From positions 45,604 to 109,603 of the forward strand of contig JAJEDD010000014.1 in assembly GCA_022821685.1 (NCBI GenBank): a stretch of 64,000 bases of DNA, given 5' to 3'. The notes beneath the pieces were generated by a model. That model did not search any database and was not told the origin of the DNA. It was given only the letters and a program-made list of their open reading frames with translations. The first letter of the stretch is position 1; every line of letters begins with the position of its first letter. Below are positions 1-8,764 of the stretch, piece after piece. Made by a program: the position numbers and the translations under genes. Origin of the DNA: Acidimicrobiia bacterium. GTDB lineage: Bacteria; Actinomycetota; Acidimicrobiia; Acidimicrobiales; Aldehydirespiratoraceae.

Positions 1-106
1 GGTCGGGCAGCCACAGGCCGTCCCAGCCGCAGGCCTCCGCGGCCCTGCTCACCGCCAGTATCTGATCCCATCGGTGGGCGCTCGAAGGCCAGAACCCGAA
101 TCGCAT
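1..106 (-). CDS. Luciferase-like (LLM class) flavin/F420 oxidoreductase, N-terminus only
   Basis: The gene runs off the left edge, leaving 35 codons from an ATG at 106. The visible protein starts MRFGFWPSS and continues to AAEACGWDGLWLPD. That is the first beta strand and first helix of the LLM TIM barrel, where the hydrophobic strand is followed by a helix ending in a G-x-D/S-x-x-W/x motif. The family uses FMN or F420 for redox chemistry on varied substrates. It is read in the same direction as the VOC gene upstream of it (125-490), 18 bp away, so the two may be co-transcribed. The substrate cannot be inferred from this fragment. Confidence 0.75.
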   Translation of the reverse strand, partial: MRFGFWPSSAHRWDQILAVSRAAEACGWDGLWLPD

Positions 107-124
107 AGATCTGCCCTCCACCCT

Positions 125-490
125 CTATTCGGCCGTCACCACTTCGAACAGGATGATCCGCAAGCCATCGGGGCCGGCCACCTCGAAGCTCCTGTGACCC
201 CAGGGCTGCAGTTCGGGCGATCGCACGATCTCGGCGCCAGCGGCGACCAGCCGAGCGTGCTCGGCGTCGGCGTCGGCGATCTGCCACGACACCGACACGC
301 CCGTCACTCCGGGCCTGTCCCATCCGCCGCCGTCCTCGATGACCTCGATCCGGCCGGAGGCGGCCAGCAGGATCGTCCCCCTGAAGATCTCGCCGAAGGA
401 CCGCTCCACCTCCAAGCCCATCACGTCGGTGAAGAATCCCACCGTGGCGTCGTAGTCGTTGGCGACGAAGATGACCCTGAACTCGGCCAT
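125..490 (-). CDS. VOC (glyoxalase/bleomycin-resistance fold) family protein
   Basis: This 121-residue single-module VOC protein has two beta-alpha-beta-beta-beta halves. It begins with a strand and a YDATVGFFTDVMGL helix. It ends with the usual GHRSFEVAGPDGLRIILFE strand carrying the C-terminal metal-ligand glutamate position. Length is typical for one-domain dioxygenase, lyase or resistance relatives. It lies just upstream of the luciferase-like fragment on the same strand. Sequence alone does not give the substrate. The first repeat copy lies 40 bp upstream of its start. Confidence 0.85.
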   Translation of the reverse strand: MAEFRVIFVANDYDATVGFFTDVMGLEVERSFGEIFRGTILLAASGRIEVIEDGGGWDRPGVTGVSVSWQIADADAEHARLVAAGAEIVRSPELQPWGHRSFEVAGPDGLRIILFEVVTAE

Positions 491-520
491 GGCCCGACCC
501 TACCGCGGTTGAACTGCCGT

Positions 521-690
521 CTATCCGCCCGAGGCCGAGCGGATAGGGGCGCCAGTCCGGTTCGCACGGGCGAGGCCGTGGGCTGTGACGCTGTGGTTTG
601 GGCGGCCCGTGAGCGCAGGGAACAAGAGCGGGAATGACACCGCTGCGGCGCGAAGCACTACTTGCCTATCCGCGCTCGCTCCCGGCCTCT
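521..690 (+). repeat. Dispersed intergenic repeat, copy R1
   Basis: This is the first of nine related copies in the window. It opens with GAGGCCGAGCGGATAGG (531-547), passes through the shared core GGCCGTGGGCTGTGACGC and AGCGCAGGGAACAAGAGCGG, and closes near 664-690 with CCTATCCGCGC and CGGCCTCTAG. The closing bases are an imperfect inverted copy of the start, so the element has terminal inverted repeats. The left end also forms an 8-bp hairpin (CTATCCGC at 521-528 with GCGGATAG at 539-546). It lies in the divergent gap between the VOC gene and the YeiH-type gene. Confidence 0.85.
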
Positions 691-702
691 AGGTTGGCAC
701 TC

Positions 703-1980
703 GTGACAAAGTCAGGGGCAGGCGAGCTTCTGCGCTCCGAAGACTGGGTCTCGGTGTGGATGGGCGCCGCGATCATCGCTCTGGTGGTGGTCGGTGTCCG
801 GCCGGAGGCTGCCGGCCTGTCCTGTGGCGACGGCATCGGCGGTCTCTTCGCTCCCGGCCGGTTGGCAGCCACGCTCGGCGTCGGCGCCGCCCTGCTGGTG
901 CTGTGCACCGCCGGGGTGCGCCTCATGGACGGCTCAACCCGAGGCTTCGCGGTGGGCTTCGCCGCGCTGTTCGGGCTGGCCTGGGCGGCGCGGGCCGTCG
1001 CCTGCGACTCCGCCCTGAGCGACCGCGGCGTCAACTACGCCATCACCTCACTGGCGTTGGGGCTGTTCATCTCCAACGTGCTCAGCGTGCCCGAGTGGCT
1101 CCGAACCGCCATGCGCACCGAGTACTACATCAAGGCCGGGCTGGTGATCCTGGGCTCGAGCGTCCTGTTCGGCCGGGTGCTGGAGGCCGGCATGTACGGG
1201 ATGGTGCAGGCGGCCGCGGTCATCGCCGTCATCTGGTACCTGTGCTTCTGGGTCGCCCGCAAGCTCCGGGTCGACGAGGAGTTCTCGGCCATGATGGCCA
1301 CCGCGGTGTCGATCTGCGGGGTGTCGGCCGCCATCGCGGCCTGCGGGGCCATCGCCGGGGACCGCAAGAAGCTGTCCTATGTGACGTCGCTGGTGCTGGT
1401 AGTGGCCGCGCCGATGATGATCCTGATGCCGCTGGCGGTCGACTGGCTCGAACTCTCCGACGTCGTCGGTGGCGCCTGGATAGGCGGCACCATCGACACC
1501 ACCGGCGCGGTGGTGGTGGCCGGCGAGAGCATCGGCGACTCGGCCACCAACGCGGCCACCATCGTCAAGCTGTCGCAGAACGCCCTGCTCGGCGTGGCCG
1601 CCTTCGCCCTGTCGGTGTGGTGGACCGTCCGGGGCGGCGCATCCGGAGCGGACACGCCCGAGGTGTCGGCGTCGATTATCTGGGAGCGATTCCCCAAGTT
1701 CGTTCTCGGCTTCCTGGCAACCTCGCTGCTGTTCTCCTTCGTGCTCACCGACGGGCTGGTGGACGCCACCACGGGCGTGCTCAAGGGCCTGAGGACCTGG
1801 CTGTTCGCTATCGCCTTCGTGTGCATCGGGCTGGAGACCCGGCTGCGCGACCTGCTGGCCATGCAGGGCGGCCGGCCCGCCGCCGCGTTCGTGATCGCGC
1901 AGGCCGCCAACGTGTTGTGGACGCTGCTGCTGGCCTGGGTGCTGTTCGGCGGGTCGCTCTTCGCGGTGCCCGACCTGTAG
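703..1980 (+). CDS. yeiH: YeiH/UPF0324 family putative sulfate exporter
   Basis: The protein is a polytopic membrane protein with about ten hydrophobic helices. Typical family blocks are visible: SICGVSAAIAACGAIAGDRKKLSYVTS, then WIGGTIDTTGAVVVAGE and a KLSQNALLG stretch. This is the UPF0324 (YeiH, PSE) family, proposed to export sulfate or related anions; the substrate is not known here. A longer frame begins at 634 with MTPLRREALL, but that segment lies inside repeat R1 and is mirrored by an equally spurious start before the MMPL gene. I therefore prefer the GTG at 703, giving 425 residues. The helicase follows 50 bp downstream on the same strand. Confidence 0.8.
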   Translation: MTKSGAGELLRSEDWVSVWMGAAIIALVVVGVRPEAAGLSCGDGIGGLFAPGRLAATLGVGAALLVLCTAGVRLMDGSTRGFAVGFAALFGLAWAARAVACDSALSDRGVNYAITSLALGLFISNVLSVPEWLRTAMRTEYYIKAGLVILGSSVLFGRVLEAGMYGMVQAAAVIAVIWYLCFWVARKLRVDEEFSAMMATAVSICGVSAAIAACGAIAGDRKKLSYVTSLVLVVAAPMMILMPLAVDWLELSDVVGGAWIGGTIDTTGAVVVAGESIGDSATNAATIVKLSQNALLGVAAFALSVWWTVRGGASGADTPEVSASIIWERFPKFVLGFLATSLLFSFVLTDGLVDATTGVLKGLRTWLFAIAFVCIGLETRLRDLLAMQGGRPAAAFVIAQAANVLWTLLLAWVLFGGSLFAVPDL

Positions 1981-2030
1981 CCGCACCGACCTGCAACCTG
2001 ATCCGGCGACGCAGGTACGCTCCGCGGCGA

Positions 2031-5000
2031 ATGGGCTGGTTCGATGAGCTTTCGAAGGGCGTGCGCCTTCGGGGACTGGCGCCATCGGGGACTGTCACGG
2101 TCATTGACGTCGATCGGCTTGGCTCGGATGTCGTGAACCTCACCTATGTGGACGGCCACGGCCGGGTCAATAGAGAGCTGTTGTACCGCGATAGCGATGT
2201 GGAACTGTTGGCCGGTGCCGAGGACCGGCTGTGGAGCTTCGACGCCGATCCGGAGCTGTTCATGCTCGTGGCCGAGGCCAAGCGCATCAGCCTCGCCTAC
2301 TTGTTCGACCCGTATCTGGCGACCCATTCAAGCGATGTTGAGCTGTTGCCGCATCAGATCGAGGCCGTGTACTTGGACATGCTGACGGAGAATCCGCTGC
2401 GGTTCCTGCTTGCGGATGATCCGGGGGCGGGCAAGACGATCATGGCCGGTTTGCTCATCAAGGAGCTGATCGTGCGCGGCGACCTGGAGCGGTGCCTGAT
2501 CGTGGTGCCGGGCGGCTTGGCGGAGCAGTGGCAGGACGAGTTGGGCGAGAAGGTGGGCCTGGAGTTCGAGTTGCTCACCCGCGAGATGGTGGAGTCGACC
2601 CGGTCCGGGAATCCCTTCGAGACACGGCACCGACTGATCGCTCGGCTGGACATGCTGGCCCGCGACGAGGGCCTTCAAGTCCACATGGGCCGCACCGATT
2701 GGGATCTGGTGGTCGTAGACGAGGCCCACAAGATGTCGGCCACCTATCGAGGCGGGGATGTCGAAGCGACCAAGCGCTACCGGCTCGGCCAACGATTGGA
2801 GCGAGCAGCTCGACATTTCCTGCTGATGACGGCGACGCCGCACAACGGTAAGCCGGAGGACTTCCAGTTGTTCATGGCCTTGCTCGATGAGGACCGGTTC
2901 GCGGGCCGGTTCCGCCGCGGCGCACACAGCGATGAGCCACCCTCCGATCTGATGCGTCGCCGCGTCAAGGAGGAACTGCTGCGCTTCGACGGCACGAAGC
3001 TGTTTCCCGAACGCGAGGCGACCACGGCGAAGTACCCGCTGAGCGACGACGAACGGGACCTCTACGAGAAGGTCACCGAGTACGTGACCGAGGGAATGAA
3101 TCGGGCACGACGTCTGCGCCAGGAGGGCGAGGGTCGCCGTTCTGCGGTGGTCGGGTTCGCTCTCACAGTCCTGCAGAGACGCCTGGCGTCGTCACCCAGG
3201 GCGATCTGGCGCTCATTGCAGCGGCGCCGGGAACGGCTCTCGGCCCGGCTCGCCGAAGCGGAGATGTACAAGGCTGCGGCGGCTTCCCGACCAGCGAATC
3301 CTGGGGTTGAGGTGCTGGGGCGAGTGCCGTCCGGCTACGCGCTGGCCGACTTCGAGGATCTCGACCTGGACGAACTGCTCAGCAGCGAGACGGAGACCGT
3401 CGAGACCGAGATCCTCGACGAAGCCACCGCGGCCCGCACCGCAGAAGAACTCCGGGTCGAGATCACACAGCTGGAGCGGCTCGAGCAGAAGGCCGGCCAG
3501 GTTCACTCCCGAGGCGAGGACCGCAAGTGGGAGGAACTCGCCCGCCTGCTCCAGAGCACTCCCGAGATGCTCGGCGACGACGGACGGCTCAGGAAGCTGA
3601 TCGTCTTCACAGAGCACCGTGACACCCTGGAGTATCTGGTTGAGCGGCTCGTGCGCCTGTTGGGCTGTGACGACGCGGTGGTCTCCATCCACGGCGGCAT
3701 ACGCCGCGAGGACCGCCGCCAGATCCAGCACCGCTTCACCCAGGACGAACAAGTGCGCATCCTGGTGGCCACCGACGCGGCCGGCGAGGGCCTCAACCTC
3801 CAGCGCGCCCATCTGATGGTGAACTACGACCTGCCCTGGAACCCGAACCGCATCGAGCAGCGCTTCGGGCGCATCCACCGCATCGGACAGACCGAGGTGT
3901 GCCGACTGTGGAACCTCGTTGCTGACGAGACGCGTGAGGGGAAGGTGTTCGAGCGGCTGCTCGACAAGCTCGAAGAACAGCGCAAGGCACTCGGAGGCAA
4001 GGTGTTCGACGTGCTCGGCCAGGCGTTCTCTGACCGGTCGCTGCGGGATCTGCTCATCGAGGCCATCACCTCCGACACACCGGAGCTGCAGCAACTTCGC
4101 ATGAACGAGATCATCGACGCCACCGTGACCGAACGCGTGAGAGAGCTGATCGAGGAGCACTCGCTGCTGGCCGAGGAGCTCGCCCCCGACGCGGTGGCCG
4201 AGATCCGCGACCGGATGGCCAGAGCACGGCCGTGGCGCTTGCTGCCCAGCTTCGTGCGTCGGTTCTTCCTGGCCGCTTTCGAACTGCTGGACGGCAGGGT
4301 CACCCGCCATGAGGGTGATCGCTACCACGTCCGGAGGGTGCCCCCCGCGCTGCGCAGATGGGACTCCGATCATGGCCAGAACCGGTTGTTGGAGCGTTAC
4401 GAACGGGTCTGTTTCGAACAGGAGCGGATCGCTGTGACTGGGAAGCCTCGCGCGGACTTGCTGTCGCCCGGCCATCCCCTCCTAGACGCCGCCGTCGGGG
4501 CAGTGCTCGACTCGCACGGCTCGGCGCTGGCACAAGGGGCGATCCTTATCGACTCCACCGACGACGCCAACGAGAGGCCCAGGGTCTTGATCTTCTTGGA
4601 GCACGAGATAGTCGATGCCAGCATGGCGTCGGGAAGGTCGCGAAGGCCAGTCTCGACTCGATTCGAGTACGTGGAGATCACCGAGGACGGCGAGGTCAGC
4701 GATGCCGGCGCGCATCCGTACCTCGACTGCCGAGTGCCTGACGCCGATGAACTCGAACTGCTTCACCCACTCGCCGCAGCCGAGTGGGTGCGCACCGGTC
4801 TGGAGCGCACAGCCGTGCATCACGCGGTGGGCCACAACATTCCTCGCCACCTCGGCGAGGTGCAGGACCGGGTGCACCGCAAGGTCGACCGCACCCTGGC
4901 CGCCGTCGAGCAACGGCTGACCGCGGAGCGCAATCACTGGGACAACGAGGTGCTCAGGCTCAAGAGCGACGAGATGGCAGGCAAGCGCAACGCACGCCTC

Positions 5001-5570
5001 AATTCGGCACAGGCCCGACGACGCGCCGACGAAGCCGACGAGCGGCTGCGGCGCCGCAAGCAGGAGCTGGCCTCGCAGCGCAAGCTCGCGGCCCTGCCGC
5101 CCAGAGTGGTCGGTGCCGCCTTCGTCGTGACAGAAGCCCTATTGGCCCGCCTTGCCGGCCAGCCCTCGCCGCAGACTCACACCGCGGACACCGCCCGGAT
5201 CGAGCGACTGGCCGTGGACGCGGTGCTGGCCGCCGAACAGGAGATCAGCCGCGAGCCTCAGGAGATGCCCCACAACCACAAGGGCTACGACATAGAGACC
5301 CGCGCCGACGACGGTCTGCTCTTCATCGAGGTCAAGGGCCGCGTCGCGGGTGCGGAGGACTTCGTGGTGACCAGCTCCGAGGTCATCGCAGGCCTAAACA
5401 ACGAGGAGCGCCACATCCTCGCCCTAGTCGAGGTGGCCGACGACGACACCACCACCGTCCGCTACCTGTACGACCCCTTCACCGGCCGTCAGAGCGAGCC
5501 CGGCTACGGCGAGCAGAAGCGCATCCTGAGCTGGCCCGACCACTGGAGCCTCGCCGCCTCGCCTCAGTGA
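2031..5570 (+). CDS. SNF2-like DEAH helicase with C-terminal DUF3883-like domain (Hma-like defence helicase)
   Basis: This 1179-residue SF2/SNF2 ATPase has a Walker A DDPGAGKT ending at K135-T136 and a DEAH box at 230-233. The second RecA lobe holds ATDAAGEGLNLQ (about 580-590) and RFGRIHRIGQT (about 612-622). A charged coiled-coil region follows. The C-terminus (about 1080-1160) resembles DUF3883, with D1087 and E1100-V-K1102 spaced like a PD-(D/E)xK-type core. It probably translocates on DNA in an anti-phage system with the DUF1156 methylases and DUF499 ATPase downstream. PglZ-like and DISARM DrmA/DrmB-like genes are absent, arguing against BREX or DISARM. The frame is open upstream to 756, but that part shadows the transporter; ATG 2031 begins MGWFDELSKGVRLRGL, a normal start for this family. 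Confidence 0.9.
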   Translation: MGWFDELSKGVRLRGLAPSGTVTVIDVDRLGSDVVNLTYVDGHGRVNRELLYRDSDVELLAGAEDRLWSFDADPELFMLVAEAKRISLAYLFDPYLATHSSDVELLPHQIEAVYLDMLTENPLRFLLADDPGAGKTIMAGLLIKELIVRGDLERCLIVVPGGLAEQWQDELGEKVGLEFELLTREMVESTRSGNPFETRHRLIARLDMLARDEGLQVHMGRTDWDLVVVDEAHKMSATYRGGDVEATKRYRLGQRLERAARHFLLMTATPHNGKPEDFQLFMALLDEDRFAGRFRRGAHSDEPPSDLMRRRVKEELLRFDGTKLFPEREATTAKYPLSDDERDLYEKVTEYVTEGMNRARRLRQEGEGRRSAVVGFALTVLQRRLASSPRAIWRSLQRRRERLSARLAEAEMYKAAAASRPANPGVEVLGRVPSGYALADFEDLDLDELLSSETETVETEILDEATAARTAEELRVEITQLERLEQKAGQVHSRGEDRKWEELARLLQSTPEMLGDDGRLRKLIVFTEHRDTLEYLVERLVRLLGCDDAVVSIHGGIRREDRRQIQHRFTQDEQVRILVATDAAGEGLNLQRAHLMVNYDLPWNPNRIEQRFGRIHRIGQTEVCRLWNLVADETREGKVFERLLDKLEEQRKALGGKVFDVLGQAFSDRSLRDLLIEAITSDTPELQQLRMNEIIDATVTERVRELIEEHSLLAEELAPDAVAEIRDRMARARPWRLLPSFVRRFFLAAFELLDGRVTRHEGDRYHVRRVPPALRRWDSDHGQNRLLERYERVCFEQERIAVTGKPRADLLSPGHPLLDAAVGAVLDSHGSALAQGAILIDSTDDANERPRVLIFLEHEIVDASMASGRSRRPVSTRFEYVEITEDGEVSDAGAHPYLDCRVPDADELELLHPLAAAEWVRTGLERTAVHHAVGHNIPRHLGEVQDRVHRKVDRTLAAVEQRLTAERNHWDNEVLRLKSDEMAGKRNARLNSAQARRRADEADERLRRRKQELASQRKLAALPPRVVGAAFVVTEALLARLAGQPSPQTHTADTARIERLAVDAVLAAEQEISREPQEMPHNHKGYDIETRADDGLLFIEVKGRVAGAEDFVVTSSEVIAGLNNEERHILALVEVADDDTTTVRYLYDPFTGRQSEPGYGEQKRILSWPDHWSLAASPQ

Positions 5571-5572
5571 TA

Positions 5573-5600
5573 CTTCGACCAATCCGAAACTATGTCGAAG
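5573..5600. terminator. Possible bidirectional hairpin between convergent genes
   Basis: An inverted repeat CTTCGAC (5573-5579) and GTCGAAG (5594-5600) with a 14-base loop starts right after the helicase stop codon. It lies between two convergent genes. There is no T-run, so it is not a classical intrinsic terminator; the position is the main argument. Confidence 0.35.
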
Positions 5601-5648
5601 CCCTCGCGGCCGGCCCGTTCCATCCATCCGCACCTCAGCCGCGCCGTG

Positions 5649-6116
5649 TCACTGCTCGCTCGCTGGTCGGGGAGGAGGCACCACCATGACCGAATGGCGA
5701 GCGAGTGCCTTGCTCTGACCCTTCGTCTTCTTGCGGCCCGACCGCGCGAACATCAGGCAGTGGGCGGGGCTGTCCGGCAGCGGATCCCGTGCCACGCCCT
5801 GGCCCTCGAGACGGGCCTGCCCCGCCGTGATGCTCGCCACGCCGTACCCACCCCGCCAGCGGCTGTCCTTCACCAAGCTCGCCGGGTCGATTCCCCCACG
5901 CTGGAGGATCGACCCGAGATACACCGAGAGCGCTACAGCCGGGTATCCCATTTGTAGTGCCCGTTGAGGGGGCTGATCCTGAAAGGCATTCGTCCGTGCC
6001 CGCACCGCGTCGTCGCCATCCCAATGGACGGTGTCGTACCGAACCATCCGATACAGGACATCAGAGTCGAGGATGGTCGGGTCGTCCTCGAAGACTTCGC
6101 GCGGGTCATGCAGCAC
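5649..6116 (-). CDS. Uncharacterised 155-residue protein embedded in the Hma-like locus
   Basis: I do not recognise this family. The GTG at 6116 is the first usable start, because a stop lies a few codons upstream in frame. The N-terminal half contains YRMVRYDTVHWDGDD and LSVYLGSILQRGGIDP. The C-terminal half has conserved-looking blocks (DSRWRGGYGVASITAG, DSPAHCLMF) followed by a basic, proline-rich tail. There is no signal peptide or membrane segment. It is the last gene of a minus-strand trio with the DWDG protein and the TIGR04255-like protein, running against the helicase. The arrangement suggests a cargo module inserted in the defence locus. Confidence 0.7.
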   Translation of the reverse strand: MLHDPREVFEDDPTILDSDVLYRMVRYDTVHWDGDDAVRARTNAFQDQPPQRALQMGYPAVALSVYLGSILQRGGIDPASLVKDSRWRGGYGVASITAGQARLEGQGVARDPLPDSPAHCLMFARSGRKKTKGQSKALARHSVMVVPPPRPASEQ

Positions 6117-6129
6117 GCGAACAGATGCA

Positions 6130-6654
6130 TCAGGTCAGGCGGACGAAATGGGACAGCGCCTCCGACAAGTCGTCGAGGTGATCTTCGACCGGTCCCTCTG
6201 CCTCGGCCCGCGGCGTCTTGAGATACACGCTCACGCAGCCTCGGGCAGGAAACTCGATGATGACCTCAACGCCGTTCGCGTCCCACTCGACGAGAACCCC
6301 ACCCTCCGTCGAGGCCATCACGTCCGGGCGCGGCACGTGACGAGGCCAGGTTTCCAGAGTCATAAGGAACTTGTGCGAGCGAGCCAACGCTTCGCTGGCG
6401 GGCGCGGCAGCGCCATGACCGTCCCAATCGTCGCCCAGCGTCCGCAGCCGCCGCAGCTTGCGGCCTGCCCAGCCGGCCGACAGCCCGTGCGGCCGGGGTC
6501 GCCGCCTGGCCGCGACGACCCGAAAGATGGCCGGACCGTGCGCGACATCCAAATCGTCGTCGGCCAAGAATTCCGATATCGGCCCGTAGGCCGCCGTGTC
6601 GGGCCAACTCGCACTCAGCAGATGGCCTCCGGTATTCGACTCAATGATCGTCAC
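6130..6654 (-). CDS. Uncharacterised protein with a DWDGHGA motif, middle gene of the embedded trio
   Basis: This 174-residue protein has the motif LRTLGDDWDGHGAAAP (about 71-86). It is followed by a helix, then a P-D-V-M-A-S-T-E-G-G-V-L-V-E-W strand and a VEVIIEFPARG strand. Similar W-D-G-x-G proteins occur as short hypothetical proteins on plasmids and in defence regions; no biochemical role is established that I know of. The GTG start overlaps the stop of the TIGR04255-like gene by four bases (GTGA), indicating tight translational coupling. Soluble, with no recognised catalytic motif. Confidence 0.75.
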   Translation of the reverse strand: MTIIESNTGGHLLSASWPDTAAYGPISEFLADDDLDVAHGPAIFRVVAARRRPRPHGLSAGWAGRKLRRLRTLGDDWDGHGAAAPASEALARSHKFLMTLETWPRHVPRPDVMASTEGGVLVEWDANGVEVIIEFPARGCVSVYLKTPRAEAEGPVEDHLDDLSEALSHFVRLT

Positions 6655-7532
6655 GGTTGGGCTCCCTCATTGGATTCTCGGTCTTCGCGTTCCCATTCAG
6701 CGTGCATCTCAGGAGTGGTCAGATCAGCGAAGGCCCGCACGATCCACTCCCGCGCGAGATGGGCGAACTCTCGGACGCCCTCTAACGAAGACGACCTCGG
6801 ATTGCCTCTCGCCGTCAGCGTCAGGACCAAGAGCGGGCTCATGCCCTTCTCATGCCACGCCGGAGTGGCCGAAACGCTCAGCCGGCCGGCCGGCCGATCC
6901 GAATCGGACTGCCCGATTCTGAAGTCTAGACCCGCATGGCAACGCTCGGCGGGGCCCAGAAAGCCGTCGGTGAACTCATCACCCGAGGCCAGGAACGACA
7001 ACACTCGAGCGGGCTGGCTGTGCAGCGCCGCAGCGTTGTTCAACTCGATGTGGTTCAGGTAGGTGACCTCGACGAGCCCGAACCGGAAGTCGCTGCCGCC
7101 GAAACAGGCCTGAGCGAGCCGAGCACGGCGTTCGAACGTGTCCCAGCGGCTCGGCCAGCGCGGATACTCTGCGTCCGCCGACGCCTTGCGCCAGTTGACC
7201 GCGATCCAGTCTGTCTGCACCTGCACCATCTCGTCGCCCACAGCGCTGCGCATCACATGGCACACCGGCGGAGGTCCCGAACCGAGCAGAACATCCAACG
7301 AGGCGACGACCGGCATCTCGGCGGCGTCGAAGCGTTCAGGGCGAACCTCCACAGCGGGCCTGGCCTCCTGTACCGACAGACCCTCATCCGCGAGGGAGGC
7401 TGCGAACCCGCCCAGAGCCTGAAGCGAGTGAGGCACCGCGCCAATCATCTGTGCGCCGATCACCACCTCGACGACGGGCGGGCGACGAAAGCTGGGCAGC
7501 GCAGCCTGCACCCTCTGATGCCCTTGCATCAC
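6651..7532 (-). CDS. TIGR04255-like family protein
   Basis: The N-terminus RRPPVVEVVIGAQM, the central VQVQTDWIAVNWRK and YPRWPSRWDTFERR blocks, and VEVTYLNHIEL match what I know of TIGR04255. That is a sporadically distributed family of about 250-300 residues with no assigned activity, often next to a small partner gene. At 293 residues this one is full length. It heads a three-gene minus-strand operon inserted between the helicase and the methylases, transcribed away from the SLOG-like gene. Its patchy distribution and this location suggest a toxin, sensor or effector cargo role, but that is inference. Confidence 0.8.
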   Translation of the reverse strand: MMQGHQRVQAALPSFRRPPVVEVVIGAQMIGAVPHSLQALGGFAASLADEGLSVQEARPAVEVRPERFDAAEMPVVASLDVLLGSGPPPVCHVMRSAVGDEMVQVQTDWIAVNWRKASADAEYPRWPSRWDTFERRARLAQACFGGSDFRFGLVEVTYLNHIELNNAAALHSQPARVLSFLASGDEFTDGFLGPAERCHAGLDFRIGQSDSDRPAGRLSVSATPAWHEKGMSPLLVLTLTARGNPRSSSLEGVREFAHLAREWIVRAFADLTTPEMHAEWEREDRESNEGAQP

Positions 7533-7796
7533 CGAGTCGAATGTAGCAGGCGCAAGTGTGAAGACTGAAGGAATCTGTCTATGAGATGTCTCCTCGCTTG
7601 TCCCTTGCGAGCACTGGAACTCGCAGCCCGCGGCCTGCGATAGGCGCCCTCCGACTCCTCACCGACAGCACACTGGGGTGCTCCAGACGATTCGACTCAG
7701 TGTGTGCTCTCGGCTCTTCAGCCTCGCGGCGGGTGGTGCTACCGTGGGCACCGTGACGCCTCGCACCTACGCCGATCGAGGCGGCAAGGGCCTCTA
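7533..7796. promoter_or_regulatory. Divergent intergenic region between the embedded trio and the SLOG-like gene
   Basis: This 264-bp gap separates two divergently read genes and so should contain promoters for both. Around 7575-7600 it is less GC-rich than its surroundings (TCTGTCTATGAGATG). I see no clear consensus -35/-10 pair or strong palindrome. Short frames here (GTG at 7744 and 7753) end in a TAATG overlap with the SLOG start at 7797 and could act as a leader. Confidence 0.4.
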
Positions 7797-8651
7797 ATGG
7801 CCGACCCGGCGCTGCGCCCCGCGGACGCGCTGCGCGGCCTGCGGCTCGGCGTATCAGTTTCCGGCAGCGCCGACTTGGGAGCGCTGGGACTGGTCCCCCG
7901 TCACGCCGAGTTGGCCCTGGCGGAGATTGCGCGGTCCGTCCTGACTGGGCGCGGCGGCCTTATGTACGAGGGGCGGGTCGAGCCTGAAGGCTTCACCCAG
8001 TTCCTTATGCACGAGGTCGAGCGTTACGGAAGCCACCCGGACGCTCTCACGCTCTGCCTAGCCGAGCCCGAGCACCGGCGGCTCTCCGGTGAAGAGCTGC
8101 TGGCGCTCGATCAAGGTCTCGGACCGCCTGGCCGAGTCATCTGTCTCGACCCCGACGGCGTAGAGATCGACCCGAGCACTCTTGCACAGAGGTCCGAGCA
8201 GCCTGCCGGACTCAACGGCCACCACGATGAGCGCAGCTACAGTGCCGTGCGCCGACACATCACCCGCACCAGTCACGCACGAGTCCTCATCGGCGGCCGG
8301 CTCAATGGCTTCAATGGCGCCATGCCCGGGATCATCGAGGAGGCCGTCTACGCGGTCGAAGCCGGTCAGCCGCTCTATGTGGTCGCCGGTTTCGGCGGGG
8401 CCGCCGCGCTCGTCGCCAAGGCGCTGGGCATCGATGACCTCAGCTGGGCCGCGGACAGTTTCCCGAAGCGTCCGGACGACGCCCGGATCGACAGGAGTCT
8501 GGTTCATCTCAGATCGGCCGCGCGGAACAGCGCTTGGTGCGCAACTTCATGCGGACTCGAGGAGAACGAAATGCGCCAGTTGTTCGCGTCGTCCCGCCCA
8601 TCACAGATCGCCTCGCTCGTGGTCAACGGGCTGGCCCGGATACGCGGCTAG
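7797..8651 (+). CDS. SLOG-like (Rossmannoid nucleotide-binding) protein embedded in the Hma-like locus
   Basis: The 284-residue protein begins with a GLRLGVSVSGSADL strand-loop. Later it has HARVLIGGRLNGFNGAMPGIIEEAVYAVEAGQPLYVVAGFGGAA, i.e. GGR-x(2)-G-F-x-G-x-x-P-G-I-x-E-E. This combination is typical of SLOG/LOG folds, which bind nucleotide-derived ligands; such domains sense signalling molecules in defence proteins such as Thoeris ThsA. The C-terminal third matches no effector I recognise. ATG 7797 was chosen over an in-frame start at 7704 because the SLOG fold starts just after it. It is co-directional with the methylases, 113 bp upstream of the first. Confidence 0.7.
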   Translation: MADPALRPADALRGLRLGVSVSGSADLGALGLVPRHAELALAEIARSVLTGRGGLMYEGRVEPEGFTQFLMHEVERYGSHPDALTLCLAEPEHRRLSGEELLALDQGLGPPGRVICLDPDGVEIDPSTLAQRSEQPAGLNGHHDERSYSAVRRHITRTSHARVLIGGRLNGFNGAMPGIIEEAVYAVEAGQPLYVVAGFGGAAALVAKALGIDDLSWAADSFPKRPDDARIDRSLVHLRSAARNSAWCATSCGLEENEMRQLFASSRPSQIASLVVNGLARIRG

Positions 8652-8764
8652 CACGTCTCACATATTGAGATGGGCAGCGGCGACACATCGACCCCGTCAG
8701 ACAGCCGGCACTGCAGCGAGTCCACCGAACATTTGCGCCCTTCGGCACGGGCGGGCTTACCGTG

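Noticed and set aside
756..5570. A 1604-codon frame joining the transporter region to the helicase
   Set aside because: The first 425 codons are a low-complexity Arg/Gly-rich shadow of the YeiH-like gene on the same strand. The helicase fold begins at 2031 after a normal start.
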